A stretch of 64,000 bases of DNA, from the NCBI GenBank assembly GCA_005883585.1, contig VBFD01000123.1:12705-76704 (forward strand), given 5' to 3'. The notes under the pieces are model-generated. The model saw nothing but the letters and a program-made list of their open reading frames with translations. It was not told the origin of the DNA and searched no databases. The position numbers and the translations under genes are program-made. Every line of letters starts with the position of its first letter. Within the stretch, counting starts at the first letter, position 1. Source of the stretch: UBA10449 sp005883585. GTDB lineage: Bacteria > Chloroflexota > Dormibacteria > Dormibacterales > Dormibacteraceae. Below, piece after piece: positions 1-8,024 of the stretch.

Positions 1-2
1 AC

Positions 3-656
3 GTGCCCGGCTGGACCGGTCACCTGGCCGGCCAGCACGTAGACGTGCGCCTCACCGCCGACGACGGCTACCAGGCGCAGCGCAGCTACTCCATCGCCTC
101 GCCGCCGGAGGATTCGCGGCTGGCGATCACCGTGGAGAGACTCGACGACGGCGAGGTGTCGCCATACCTCGTGGGCGAGGTGCGCACGGGCGACAAGGTG
201 GAGCTCCGCGGGCCGATCGGAGGCTACTTCGTATGGAGAGGGGACGACGAGCGCCCTGTCCTGCTGGTCGCCGGAGGCTCAGGCGTCGTCCCTTTGATGG
301 CGATGATCCGTCACCGTGCGGCCAACCATCTCAAGACGCCGACCAGGCTCCTCTACTCTTCGCGATCCTACGAGGACATCATCTACAGGGCGGAGCTCGA
401 TCGACTTGCCTCCGCCGGGGACGGCCTGACGGTCGCCCATACGCTGACCCGGATGCAGCCGGCGGGTTGGACCGGGTACGCGCGGCGGCTCGATAGCGCC
501 ATGCTCGCCGAGGTCGCGTGGCCGAAGGCACAGGCGCCTATCGTCTACGTCTGCGGGCCAACGCCCATGGTGGAAAACGCGGCGAGCCTTCTCGTGGAGA
601 TGGGATTCGACCCCGCGTCCGTCAAGACCGAACGGTTTGGAGCAACAGGAGGTTGA
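3..656 (+). CDS. Ferredoxin reductase-type FAD/NAD(P) oxidoreductase (5' partial)
   Basis: An FAD/NAD(P)-binding reductase of the ferredoxin-NADP reductase fold that would pass electrons between NAD(P)H and a redox partner. The flavin-binding motif RSYSIAS lies near residue 28, the pyridine-nucleotide loop GGSGVVPLMAM near residue 91 and the C-terminal VCGPTPMVE near residue 182. The 217 residues start almost directly at the FAD domain, so the true start probably lies upstream of the window; the GTG at base 3 is only the first available codon. It is followed after 2 bases by a DUF6510 gene. Reductases of this type are often found beside sulfite-oxidase-like molybdoenzymes, which would lie before base 1 (inference). 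Confidence 0.88.
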   Translation: MPGWTGHLAGQHVDVRLTADDGYQAQRSYSIASPPEDSRLAITVERLDDGEVSPYLVGEVRTGDKVELRGPIGGYFVWRGDDERPVLLVAGGSGVVPLMAMIRHRAANHLKTPTRLLYSSRSYEDIIYRAELDRLASAGDGLTVAHTLTRMQPAGWTGYARRLDSAMLAEVAWPKAQAPIVYVCGPTPMVENAASLLVEMGFDPASVKTERFGATGG

Positions 657-658
657 GC

Positions 659-931
659 GTGACCGCGCAGCAATCCGATATGAAGCTCGACGGCAACGCG
701 ATCGCCGGCCTTCTGCGCGAGATCTTCAGCATGGAGATGACCACCGCGGAGGGCACGTGCGCAAACTGCGGCAGGGTGCATGTGGTGGGCGAGGTCGTGG
801 TTTATCTCAACGCGCCGGGCGCCGTGGTGCGGTGCCCTTCGTGCGACCACGTGCAGATGAAGATCGTGCAGGGTCGCGGCAAGTACTGGATCGACATGTC
901 CGGGGTGCGCTGCCTGGAGTTCTCGATCTAG
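659..931 (+). CDS. DUF6510 family zinc-ribbon-like protein
   Basis: A 90-residue protein starting at GTG 659, three bases after the reductase stop, with AGGAGG-like sequence at 647-652 as ribosome binding site. It has two Cys pairs, TCANCG (about residue 34) and RCPSCD (about residue 62), spaced like a small zinc ribbon, and the LDGNAIAGLL N-terminus typical of DUF6510. The family has no assigned biochemical function. Tight coupling to the flavin reductase suggests an accessory role in the same oxidoreductase system. A longer in-frame reading starting at 518 would overlap the reductase and has no family support. Confidence 0.8.
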   Translation: MTAQQSDMKLDGNAIAGLLREIFSMEMTTAEGTCANCGRVHVVGEVVVYLNAPGAVVRCPSCDHVQMKIVQGRGKYWIDMSGVRCLEFSI

Positions 932-980
932 CCAAAAGTCTCACCCGATTCCAAGCCTCCTTTGAGGTTGGCGCTGGAAC

Positions 981-1340
981 ATGCGTGGTATGAGCAGAGC
1001 CCATACGTTGCTGATCGCATCCGCCATCGCGGCGGCCATGGTTCTCGTCGCTGTCGTGGCGGCGTCGGCCGCCGGCAGGGGCGTCCCCACCAATTTCCTG
1101 GCGGCCGCTTCGCCGACCCCCAGCCCGGGGGTATTCAAGCCCAACGAGGATGCGGCGCACGAGGCGACCGAGTCGACCGCGCGGGAGACCGCTGAGAACA
1201 ACGGCACGTTCCATCCGGGCGGTCCCGGCGGACCGGGAGGCGCGTCCAACGAGACCTCGGCGCACGAGACCGGCGAGTCGGCGGCCCAGGAGGCGGCCGA
1301 GAATGCCAGGGCGACGGCGACGCCCGCGGCTAACCAGTAA
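981..1340 (+). CDS. Small secreted or anchored protein with NEDxxHE/ES/EN motif (paralog at 51044-51298)
   Basis: A 119-residue protein of unknown function. Residues 7-30 form a hydrophobic signal or anchor segment ending in VAASAAG, followed by a Pro/Thr/Ser linker (SPTPSPG), then an acidic-polar region with KPNEDAAHEATEST and a second related block SAHETGESAAQEAAEN separated by a Gly/Pro-rich stretch. The same linker and PNEDAxHEAxESxAREAxEN block occur in the gene at 51044-51298, so the two are paralogs. Start could be ATG 981 or ATG 990. Its 3' end overlaps the convergent binding-protein gene by 11 bases. No known family was recognised. Confidence 0.7.
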   Translation: MRGMSRAHTLLIASAIAAAMVLVAVVAASAAGRGVPTNFLAAASPTPSPGVFKPNEDAAHEATESTARETAENNGTFHPGGPGGPGGASNETSAHETGESAAQEAAENARATATPAANQ

Positions 1341-2859
1341 CCGTCGCCAGGTCCAGGGTCCAGCCCGGGTTGTAGTCGAGGCCGGCGCCCCCACCGGTCG
1401 CGACTATCACCCGCCCCGGCTGCAGCAGAGGAAAGAACGGCCCTTCCTCGTTGAGCTGCCCCTGCATCTGCTGCAGCAGCTGCGCGCGCGTGCCCGGGTC
1501 TGCGGTGGTGCTGGCTTGAATGCCCAGGCTCTCGAGAGAAGGGTCGGAACCTGCCGGCCATCCGGCCCGCAAGCCGATCAGGCCGCCGGGCAAGAAGCTC
1601 AGGTACGAATTGAAGGCGGCGACGCCGCCCGGCTGCCTCCACAGGCCCATCTGCTCGCTGCCGGAGGCGTAATCGGCCATCGCGGCGGCCGGAGGACCCT
1701 CGGCCAGCTTGACCTTGATGCCGACGACCCCGAGGTCAGCCGCCACCATGCTGGCGATCGAGCTGATCGGAACCCCGCTGACGGTCAGGTCGGCTGCATA
1801 GCCCAGGCTCACGGCCGGATCCTTGATCCCCGAGGCTGCGAGCTCGCTTTTCGCGTACTGGATGTCCTGCCGCGGAGCGAACCAGGCCGGCATGGCTCCG
1901 AGCCTCGAGCTCGGGATGATGCCTCGGGCCTGCACCGCGCCCGCGCCCATCAGCCCGACGATCGATCTGTAGTCCACCGCGTACCGAACGGCATTCTGGA
2001 AGTGCTTATCGGCAGTCACAGATGAGACGAGTGGGTTGTTGTTGGCAAACAGGAAAACGATGTCTGGACCAGCTCTGGCGCTGATGTGAACAGAGCTCAG
2101 CGTTGCCGCCTGGATCGGTGAGAGGTCGAGCGCAATCTCGTCCTTGCCCGCGCCGATATAAGCGAGCTGCGTTCGCGGGTCCATGTTGCGGACGACGACC
2201 TTGCGGTAGAAGGGCTTCGGTCCCCAGTACCGAGAGTTGGCGACGAGCTCGATGTCCGAGAACGTGCTGAAAGACTCGAGAACGTACGGCCCGCTGCCGG
2301 CAGAGGCGCCGTCGAGGAAGCCGTCGGCTTTGCCATTCATCGCGATGGCGTTGACGATCGCAAGTTCCGGCGTCGTGAGAACCGATGGCAAGCCAGGGTT
2401 CGGGTCGCTGGATGTGAGCACGACCGTGTAGGCATCGGGCGCTGAGGCGTTCACTCCGGAGAGGAGTGCGGACGGCCCGCCTTTCATCTTGACAACGCGC
2501 GCGAGCGAATACAGGACGTCTGCTGACGTGAGCTGGCTGCGGTCGGAGAACACGACATCATGGCGCAGCTTGAACGTGAAGGTCCTCGCGTCTTCTGAGG
2601 AGGTATACGAAGCGGCGACCCATGGAACCGGTGTGGACTGGTCGCCACCCTCGAATGTGAGCAGCGTGCTGTAGAGAGCCTTTGCGATCAGTGCGCCCGT
2701 CTCGCTGGCATCGCGATGCGGATCTGCCGACGTGAGGTCGAACGACTTGTCAATGATGAGAACGGCGTTGGTGCTCGTCGCCGCGCTGGAGGTGCATGTG
2801 GCCATGGCGAGCAGAGCGACCATGGCAAACCCCGCTGCGGCCGGCGATCGCTTGAGCAT
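1330..2859 (-). CDS. ABC transporter substrate-binding protein, family 5 (oligopeptide type)
   Basis: A 509-residue extracellular solute-binding protein (SBP_bac_5 family) that captures oligopeptides or related solutes for an ABC importer. The N-terminus has a signal sequence ending LLAMATCTSS, which resembles a lipobox, so it is probably a lipoprotein. Family features include SADPHRDASETGALIAKALY near residue 45, RTFTFKLRHDVVFSD near residue 95 and the LTSADVLYSLARV segment. No permease or ATPase gene is adjacent, so it is an orphan binding protein in this window. It is transcribed divergently from gnd, with about 70 bp between the starts. Confidence 0.9.
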   Translation of the reverse strand: MLKRSPAAAGFAMVALLAMATCTSSAATSTNAVLIIDKSFDLTSADPHRDASETGALIAKALYSTLLTFEGGDQSTPVPWVAASYTSSEDARTFTFKLRHDVVFSDRSQLTSADVLYSLARVVKMKGGPSALLSGVNASAPDAYTVVLTSSDPNPGLPSVLTTPELAIVNAIAMNGKADGFLDGASAGSGPYVLESFSTFSDIELVANSRYWGPKPFYRKVVVRNMDPRTQLAYIGAGKDEIALDLSPIQAATLSSVHISARAGPDIVFLFANNNPLVSSVTADKHFQNAVRYAVDYRSIVGLMGAGAVQARGIIPSSRLGAMPAWFAPRQDIQYAKSELAASGIKDPAVSLGYAADLTVSGVPISSIASMVAADLGVVGIKVKLAEGPPAAAMADYASGSEQMGLWRQPGGVAAFNSYLSFLPGGLIGLRAGWPAGSDPSLESLGIQASTTADPGTRAQLLQQMQGQLNEEGPFFPLLQPGRVIVATGGGAGLDYNPGWTLDLATVTG

Positions 2860-2930
2860 GATCGTCGAGCGGAGTATGCGGGACTTCGCAAAGGCCTCAA
2901 CCGGCTCGCGTTGGCATAATGCCCGGGGGT

Positions 2931-4373
2931 ATGTCGATGGAAGATCACGAGCTCGGCATCGTTGGACTGGCGACCATGGGCATGAACCTGGCGCGCAATC
3001 TCGCGTCCCATGGCGTTCGTGTCGCGGTATTCAACCGCACACGCCAGCGGACCGATGAGTTCATGGCGTTGCACGGGGCCGAGGGCGACTTCCGGCCTGC
3101 GGCCACGCTCGAGGAGCTCGTCCAGGTTCTCACTCCGCCGCGGGCGATCCTCCTGATGGTCAAGGCGGGCGCGCCGGTCGATGAGGGCATCGATGCGCTG
3201 TCGATGCTGCTGGAGCCGGGTGACACGCTCATCGATGGCGGCAATTCGCTGTTCCATGACACGCGCCGCCGAGCAGCTGCCGCCGCGCGGGCGGGCCTGG
3301 GCTTCCTGGGTATGGGCGTGTCCGGCGGCGAGGAAGGCGCGCTGCTCGGCCCGAGCCTGATGCCGGGCGGTTCGCGCGAATCCTATGAGCACGTCGCGGA
3401 GATGCTGAACGCGATCGCAGCCAAGGTCGATGGCGTTCCGTGCTGCACCTACATCGGGCCCGACGGCGCCGGGCACTTCGTCAAGATGGTCCACAACGGA
3501 ATTGAGTACGCGGACATCCAGCTGATCGCTGAGAGCTACGACTTGCTGAGGTCCGCGCTTGGTCTCACTCCGCCCGAGTTGGCCTCGATCTTTCGTGAGT
3601 GGAACGAAGGCCGGCTGCAGTCGTATCTGATCGAGATCACAGCCAACGTCCTCGCCAAGAGCTCTGACTCGAACGGGGCCCTGGTCGATGCGATCGAGGA
3701 CGAGGCCGAGCAGAAAGGCACAGGGCGCTGGACGAGCGAATCGGCCCTCGAGCTCGGCGTGCCGCTGACGGGGATCACCGAAGCGGTGTTCGCGCGCGTC
3801 CTATCGAGCCAGAAAGCGGAGCGGGTGACAGCAGCCGGTATCCTCGCCGGTCCGGCCGCCGGCCACGTCCACTACGACCGCGATATGGGGCTCGTCGACG
3901 ACGTGAGGGACGCTCTGTACGCGGCCAAGATCGTCGCCTATGCGCAGGGATTCGAACACCTGCAGGCGGGATCGCGTGAATACGAATGGGGGCTCGATCT
4001 CGGATCCCTTGCGACCATCTGGCGTGGCGGCTGCATCATCCGGGCCGCGTTCCTCGACCGCATCAAGGATGCGTACGTGCTGCAGCCAGACCTGCCGAAC
4101 TTGATGCTCGCCCCGTTCTTCCAGGAGGCTCTCGCCTCGGGGCAGGACGCGTGGCGCCGCGTGGTCAAGACCGCCGTCGATCGCGGGGTGCCGATCCCGG
4201 CGTTCTCGTCATCGCTTGCCTACTACGACGGCTATCGGCGAGCGCGAGGACCGGCCAACCTCATCCAGGGACTGCGCGATTACTTCGGCGCCCACACCTA
4301 CCACCGTATCGACCGAGAAGGCGCTTTCCACACCAGATGGGCCCAGGACGGGGCTGAGGTGAAAACCGACTAG
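2931..4373 (+). CDS. gnd: 6-phosphogluconate dehydrogenase, decarboxylating
   Basis: Oxidative pentose phosphate enzyme converting 6-phosphogluconate to ribulose 5-phosphate, CO2 and NADPH. It shows the Rossmann motif GLATMGMNLARNLASHG, an NRT dinucleotide-binding site, IDGGNSLFHDT, the substrate loop MGVSGGEEGALLGPS, the catalytic segment GHFVKMVHNGIEYADIQ with Lys and Asn, and the C-terminal YDGYR and HTRW motifs. Length of 480 residues is normal for the long homodimeric form. I chose ATG 2931 (MSMEDHE) over in-frame ATG 2919. A CATAAT -10-like box at 2915-2920 lies 10 bases upstream, suggesting a nearly leaderless mRNA. Confidence 0.97.
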   Translation: MSMEDHELGIVGLATMGMNLARNLASHGVRVAVFNRTRQRTDEFMALHGAEGDFRPAATLEELVQVLTPPRAILLMVKAGAPVDEGIDALSMLLEPGDTLIDGGNSLFHDTRRRAAAAARAGLGFLGMGVSGGEEGALLGPSLMPGGSRESYEHVAEMLNAIAAKVDGVPCCTYIGPDGAGHFVKMVHNGIEYADIQLIAESYDLLRSALGLTPPELASIFREWNEGRLQSYLIEITANVLAKSSDSNGALVDAIEDEAEQKGTGRWTSESALELGVPLTGITEAVFARVLSSQKAERVTAAGILAGPAAGHVHYDRDMGLVDDVRDALYAAKIVAYAQGFEHLQAGSREYEWGLDLGSLATIWRGGCIIRAAFLDRIKDAYVLQPDLPNLMLAPFFQEALASGQDAWRRVVKTAVDRGVPIPAFSSSLAYYDGYRRARGPANLIQGLRDYFGAHTYHRIDREGAFHTRWAQDGAEVKTD

Positions 4374-4380
4374 CGGCTGA

Positions 4381-5349
4381 CTACGGAACGTTGCCGGCGA
4401 GGATCGTGCCGAGAACCTCGGGGTCGATGTTCCCGCCGGAGACGATCGCGACATGACGTCCAGGACCGGCCAGGCCTTTCAGCGCCGCCGCCACCGCAGC
4501 CCCGGCGGCCCCTTCGGCGACGATCGCCGCATGAACGACGAGGTGACGGATGGCGGCTGCCACCTCCGCCAGGTTCACGACCAGGGATCCCGCGAGCAGT
4601 CGCGATGCCGGCGGCCACATCTCCGGCAGCACGATCGGCCCCCCAATGCCGTCCACGAACGAAGCCACGCGCGGAAACGGCACCGGGCCGCCCGCGGCAA
4701 AAGCGGCGGCGAGTGGCGCGGCCGTATCCACCTCGCAGCCGAAGACGCGAACCTCCGGGCGGAGGCTTCTGATCGCGGTCGCGATGCCGCAGCTCAGCCC
4801 GCCGCCGCCGAAGGGGATAAGCACGGTGTTGACATCTGGAAGGTCCTCGAGGATCTCCAGCCCGATCGTGCCGTTGCCGGCCATGACGTCCACGTCGCTC
4901 ACGGGATGGATGAAATGAGCCGGCTCCAGCGGCGCATAGCGATGCTCCACCAGAACGTTCCACCAATCGCCGTAGGGCACCGAGATCGTTTCCGCGCCCA
5001 GGCGCTGGATCGCTTCGAGCTTGGAGTGGGGCGCACCCTCTGGGACGACGGCGGTGCATCGAACGCCGAGCCGCCGCGCATTCCAGGCGACACCCTGCGC
5101 CATGTTCCCCGCGCTGGCGGTGTACACGCCTGTTTGCAGCGAAGCCTCATCGAGCCTCGAGATCGCGTTGCCGGAGCCGCGAACCTTGAAGGAACGGATC
5201 GGCTGCAGGTTCTCCAACTTGAGGTACAGCTCGCCGGTGCCTCCGTCGTCGAGGCGGATCAGCGGCGTGCGAGGGACGATGCCGTCCAGGCGCTTGCGGG
5301 CGTCCTGGACGTCTTCGAGAGTGATCGAGTTCGGCTCGCGGTCGCTCAA
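4381..5349 (-). CDS. PLP-dependent threonine/serine dehydratase-like enzyme
   Basis: A 322-residue fold-type II PLP enzyme of the threonine dehydratase/serine racemase group, deaminating Thr or Ser to 2-oxo acids. The PLP lysine is in the RSFKVRGSGNA segment (about residue 52). The phosphate-binding glycine loop is FGGGGLSCG (about residue 181), and VSGGNIDP lies near the C-terminus. It has no C-terminal ACT regulatory domain, so it is a catabolic or racemase-like form rather than feedback-inhibited IlvA. ATG 5349 overlaps the stop of the upstream small membrane gene, indicating co-translation. Exact substrate cannot be told from sequence. Confidence 0.85.
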   Translation of the reverse strand: MSDREPNSITLEDVQDARKRLDGIVPRTPLIRLDDGGTGELYLKLENLQPIRSFKVRGSGNAISRLDEASLQTGVYTASAGNMAQGVAWNARRLGVRCTAVVPEGAPHSKLEAIQRLGAETISVPYGDWWNVLVEHRYAPLEPAHFIHPVSDVDVMAGNGTIGLEILEDLPDVNTVLIPFGGGGLSCGIATAIRSLRPEVRVFGCEVDTAAPLAAAFAAGGPVPFPRVASFVDGIGGPIVLPEMWPPASRLLAGSLVVNLAEVAAAIRHLVVHAAIVAEGAAGAAVAAALKGLAGPGRHVAIVSGGNIDPEVLGTILAGNVP

Positions 5350-5630
5350 GGCTTCGCGGCCGGCGGTGATACGGGATCCTGGGCGAAAAGAAGAAATGCG
5401 AGCGCGAGCACGACCCCGACCGCAACCGGGCCGTAATCGGCGATCCAGCCTTGAGGGAACGCGACCCGGATGACGGCGTCGCTGACGATGTAGATGGCGG
5501 CCAACACCAGCACGATGCGGAGCCTGCGGGCGGCAAGCCGGAGCTGCTGCCGGATTCCGCCCGGCCGGATGGAGAGGACGGTCAGGCTGAGCCCGACCAG
5601 CAGGATCAACCCGAACAGGAACGCCCTCAC
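5346..5630 (-). CDS. Small membrane protein, unknown function
   Basis: A 94-residue protein with three predicted hydrophobic segments (about residues 3-20, 39-55, 68-83) and short basic linkers such as QQLRLAARRLR. I do not recognise a family. It sits directly upstream of the dehydratase gene, with a 4-base overlap, and about 20 bases after the class III aminotransferase gene. The three minus-strand genes therefore look like one operon. Confidence 0.65.
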   Translation of the reverse strand: MRAFLFGLILLVGLSLTVLSIRPGGIRQQLRLAARRLRIVLVLAAIYIVSDAVIRVAFPQGWIADYGPVAVGVVLALAFLLFAQDPVSPPAAKP

Positions 5631-5650
5631 ACTTTCACGCGCTCAGGCGC

Positions 5651-6883
5651 TCAGGAGCGGAGGTCTCGCGCCATCTCCGCGAAGTTGTCCACGTAGCGCT
5701 GCATGTCGTCGGCCGAATGCTGGACCGACAGCGTCCAGTTCTCCTCCGCGCCGGGAGCCATGAGCACGCCCCGGTTGCACTGGTAGAGCCAGCTCAGGTA
5801 GGCGAAGGACTTGTCGATCTCGAGGTAGTCGCGGTAGTTGCGCACTCGCTGGGCGCGATAAGTGATGCCGCCTCGTGCGCCGAGTGTGATCACGTGAAAC
5901 GGGAGCTCGTGGTCTGCGATCACCTCATCCAGGCCACCCTGGACGGTCTCGGCCAGAGCGTCGAAATGTGCATATGCGGATGCATCGAGGATGTCGTAGA
6001 GCGTGACCCTTGACGCCGCCATCGTCAGAGGGTTGCCGTTGAAGGTGCCCATCTGCGCGACCCTTTTTTCCTCGATCACCGACATCACGTTGGCCGTGCC
6101 GCCGACCGCGCCGCAAGGGAGCCCGCCGCCGATCGCCTTGGCGAGGGCGATGAGGTCGGGGGTGACGCCGAATCGTTCGGTCGCGCCGCCGGCCGCGATG
6201 GTGATGCCAGTTTTGACCTCGTCGAAGATGAGTAACGCGCCGTGGCGCTGGGCCACGTCGCGAAGGCCGGCCAGGTAGCCGGGCGGGATGCCTTCGCTCT
6301 GCGGCACCGACGCAGGTGCGTCCGCCGGACCCATCAGCTCAGGCGGCGGCTCGACCGACACCATGAGCGCGTCGTGGTGACCGTGATACGACGCCTCCAT
6401 CTTGATGAGCCTCTGGCGGCCGGTGAAGCCGCGCGCGATCCTCACCGCGTCCAGGGTCGATTCGGTTCCCGAGTTGGTGAATCGCCACTGGGGCAAGCCG
6501 AACCGGCGTGCGAGCTCGCGGGCCACCTGCAGGTCGTCAGGCGTCGGCTGAGCGAAGTGGGAGCCGAGCGCGATCCTCTGACTCACCGCGTCCACGATCT
6601 TCGGGTGGGCGTGCCCGACCACCATCACCCCGAAGCCGTTGTGGAAGTCGACGTACTCGTTGCCGTCCACGTCCCAGACCCTGCTGCCCTTGCCCCGTTC
6701 CATGAACACCGGCTGCGGCGCCGCGTCCTGGAATGACGAGGGGACGCCCCTGGGCATGACCTCGCGGGCCTCTTGCCACAGCTTCTGGGAGCGCGGCCGG
6801 GCCTGCTTGAACTTGTCTTCCTCGCGCGCGATCAGCTCTTTGACGCGGTCTGTCGAAACTTGACGCGCGGTGGGCGTGCTCAT
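5651..6883 (-). CDS. Class III aminotransferase (aspartate aminotransferase / glutamate-1-semialdehyde aminomutase-like)
   Basis: A 410-residue PLP enzyme of aminotransferase class III. Visible motifs are DVDGNEYVDFHNGFGVMVVG (substrate entry), TNSGTESTLDAVRIARG (cofactor phosphate contact), ASYHGHHD, IFDEVKTG with the PLP-binding Asp, and LAKAIGGGLPCGAVGG carrying the Schiff-base lysine. It resembles HemL but no other haem genes are nearby, so a general omega-aminotransferase or aminomutase is more likely (inference). First gene of a likely operon with the small membrane gene and the dehydratase. Confidence 0.88.
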   Translation of the reverse strand: MSTPTARQVSTDRVKELIAREEDKFKQARPRSQKLWQEAREVMPRGVPSSFQDAAPQPVFMERGKGSRVWDVDGNEYVDFHNGFGVMVVGHAHPKIVDAVSQRIALGSHFAQPTPDDLQVARELARRFGLPQWRFTNSGTESTLDAVRIARGFTGRQRLIKMEASYHGHHDALMVSVEPPPELMGPADAPASVPQSEGIPPGYLAGLRDVAQRHGALLIFDEVKTGITIAAGGATERFGVTPDLIALAKAIGGGLPCGAVGGTANVMSVIEEKRVAQMGTFNGNPLTMAASRVTLYDILDASAYAHFDALAETVQGGLDEVIADHELPFHVITLGARGGITYRAQRVRNYRDYLEIDKSFAYLSWLYQCNRGVLMAPGAEENWTLSVQHSADDMQRYVDNFAEMARDLRS

Positions 6884-6913
6884 CGCTAGATCCCTCCCCG
6901 AACTAAGGCCAGC

Positions 6914-6942
6914 TTGACACCGGTTGCCCCTGGCTCTCTAAT
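6914..6942 (+). promoter_or_regulatory. Predicted sigma-70-type promoter for the CPBP gene
   Basis: TTGACA at 6914-6919, a 17-base spacer, then TCTAAT at 6937-6942 (5 of 6 to TATAAT). It faces the CPBP gene at 7022 and would give a leader of about 70 bases. That leader contains an eight-codon mini-frame (GTG 6995 to TAG 7021) whose stop abuts the CPBP ATG. Confidence 0.6.
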
Positions 6943-7021
6943 TGTCGCGATTTCACGGTTCCTTAACTTTGCCGGGAGGGACTTCCAGTCGCTCGTGACG
7001 GAGTTCCTCGACCGGGCCTAG

Positions 7022-7933
7022 ATGCTGGCGCGAGCGTCCGCACTCGTGCGCGACCATCCGCTGCTGACCCCGCTCTTAATCGTCTCTGCGGCGATCAACG
7101 TGCTTGCCGGCATATTCGTGTACACGCCGTGGCTCGCCCCGGTCAATCTGCTTCTTCTGGTTGCGTACGTTTCGGTGATCCACTTCGCGACTCGCGGACG
7201 GCAATTGGCCATGCCCGATGCTCGGCCGCCGAACGCTCGCTCGCGCGATTTCGGCTTGGCAGTAACAGTGGCCGTCCTGCAGCTCGCAGCCGTCGCAGTC
7301 GTGTGGTTCTTGATCATTCCGCACGGTCTGCCCAAGGCGTGGGCTGCCGACTTGAAAGCCGCCGGCCTTCCAACACTCATAGCTGGGAAGGCCGCAAACG
7401 TCGCTCTCACGATCCCACTCCTGTTGTTGCCCACATTGGTTGCGGTGGCGTGTTTCCGGGTCCGCGCCCGCGAGGTGGGCCTGACCGTGCTTCCCCGGGA
7501 CCTTGCCTTGGGGGTCGGATTGGCCGCCATGGGTGTCGGCCTGGCCCTGGTTTCCGTGGCTGCAGGCGGCAGACCTGGGCTCCTCTGGCAGTCGGCTTCG
7601 CTTCCGGTCGTGGCGGTCACGACCGCGCTCCAGTCCCTCTCCAACGGCGTGCCTGAGGAGCTCGCTTTTCGAGGCGTGATCTTCGGCCGTCTGATGCCCT
7701 GGCTTGGCCGGCCGGGGAACAGCCTGGCTCTCTCCGCGATGGTCTGGGGTCTTTTCCACGTGCCCATGCTCGTCGTGGGTTCAGGCCTTCCGATCTGGGT
7801 GGCGCCTTTTATCGGACTTTTTGGAGCACTCCAAGGACTCGTGTACGGCTACCTCTTCTATCGGACCCGATCGATATGGCCGGGAGCCATCTGGCACACG
7901 TCGAACACCAGTCTTGGCCTGATCTTTCTCTAG
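7022..7933 (+). CDS. CPBP family intramembrane metalloprotease
   Basis: A 303-residue multi-pass membrane protein of the CAAX prenyl endopeptidase/bacteriocin-processing (CPBP, ABI) family. About eight hydrophobic segments are visible. The diagnostic motifs are in the C-terminal half: EELAFRGVIFG (motif 1, about residue 214), FHVPM (motif 2, about residue 247) and WHTSN (motif 3, about residue 294), which supply the Glu and His metal ligands. Substrate is unknown. Its last codons run into the TPP riboswitch of the next operon. Confidence 0.88.
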   Translation: MLARASALVRDHPLLTPLLIVSAAINVLAGIFVYTPWLAPVNLLLLVAYVSVIHFATRGRQLAMPDARPPNARSRDFGLAVTVAVLQLAAVAVVWFLIIPHGLPKAWAADLKAAGLPTLIAGKAANVALTIPLLLLPTLVAVACFRVRAREVGLTVLPRDLALGVGLAAMGVGLALVSVAAGGRPGLLWQSASLPVVAVTTALQSLSNGVPEELAFRGVIFGRLMPWLGRPGNSLALSAMVWGLFHVPMLVVGSGLPIWVAPFIGLFGALQGLVYGYLFYRTRSIWPGAIWHTSNTSLGLIFL

Positions 7934-7935
7934 AA

Positions 7936-8022
7936 TCGAACCAGCGGGAGCCAGGTAAAGGCTGAGAGGGCGCATGGCGCCGACCGCAAGAACCTGAACT
8001 GGGTAATGCCAGCGGAGGGAGA
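7936..8022 (+). ncRNA. TPP (thiamine pyrophosphate) riboswitch
   Basis: The conserved thi-box blocks are present in order: GGGAGCC, GGCTGAGAGGGC (7961-7972), GACCG, GAACCTGAACTGGGTAATGCC and AGCGGAGGGA (8011-8020). It precedes cytX-thiD, whose products salvage a thiamine precursor. The 3' conserved strand GGAGGGAG also serves as the ribosome binding site of the TTG start at 8025, so ligand binding would be expected to block translation directly; no separate terminator is seen between the aptamer and the start. Confidence 0.96.
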
Positions 8023-8024
8023 GT

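Noticed and set aside
6995..7021. Eight-codon frame ending against the CPBP start as a regulatory leader peptide
   Set aside because: No stalling codons, no alternative stems; the spacing may be chance.
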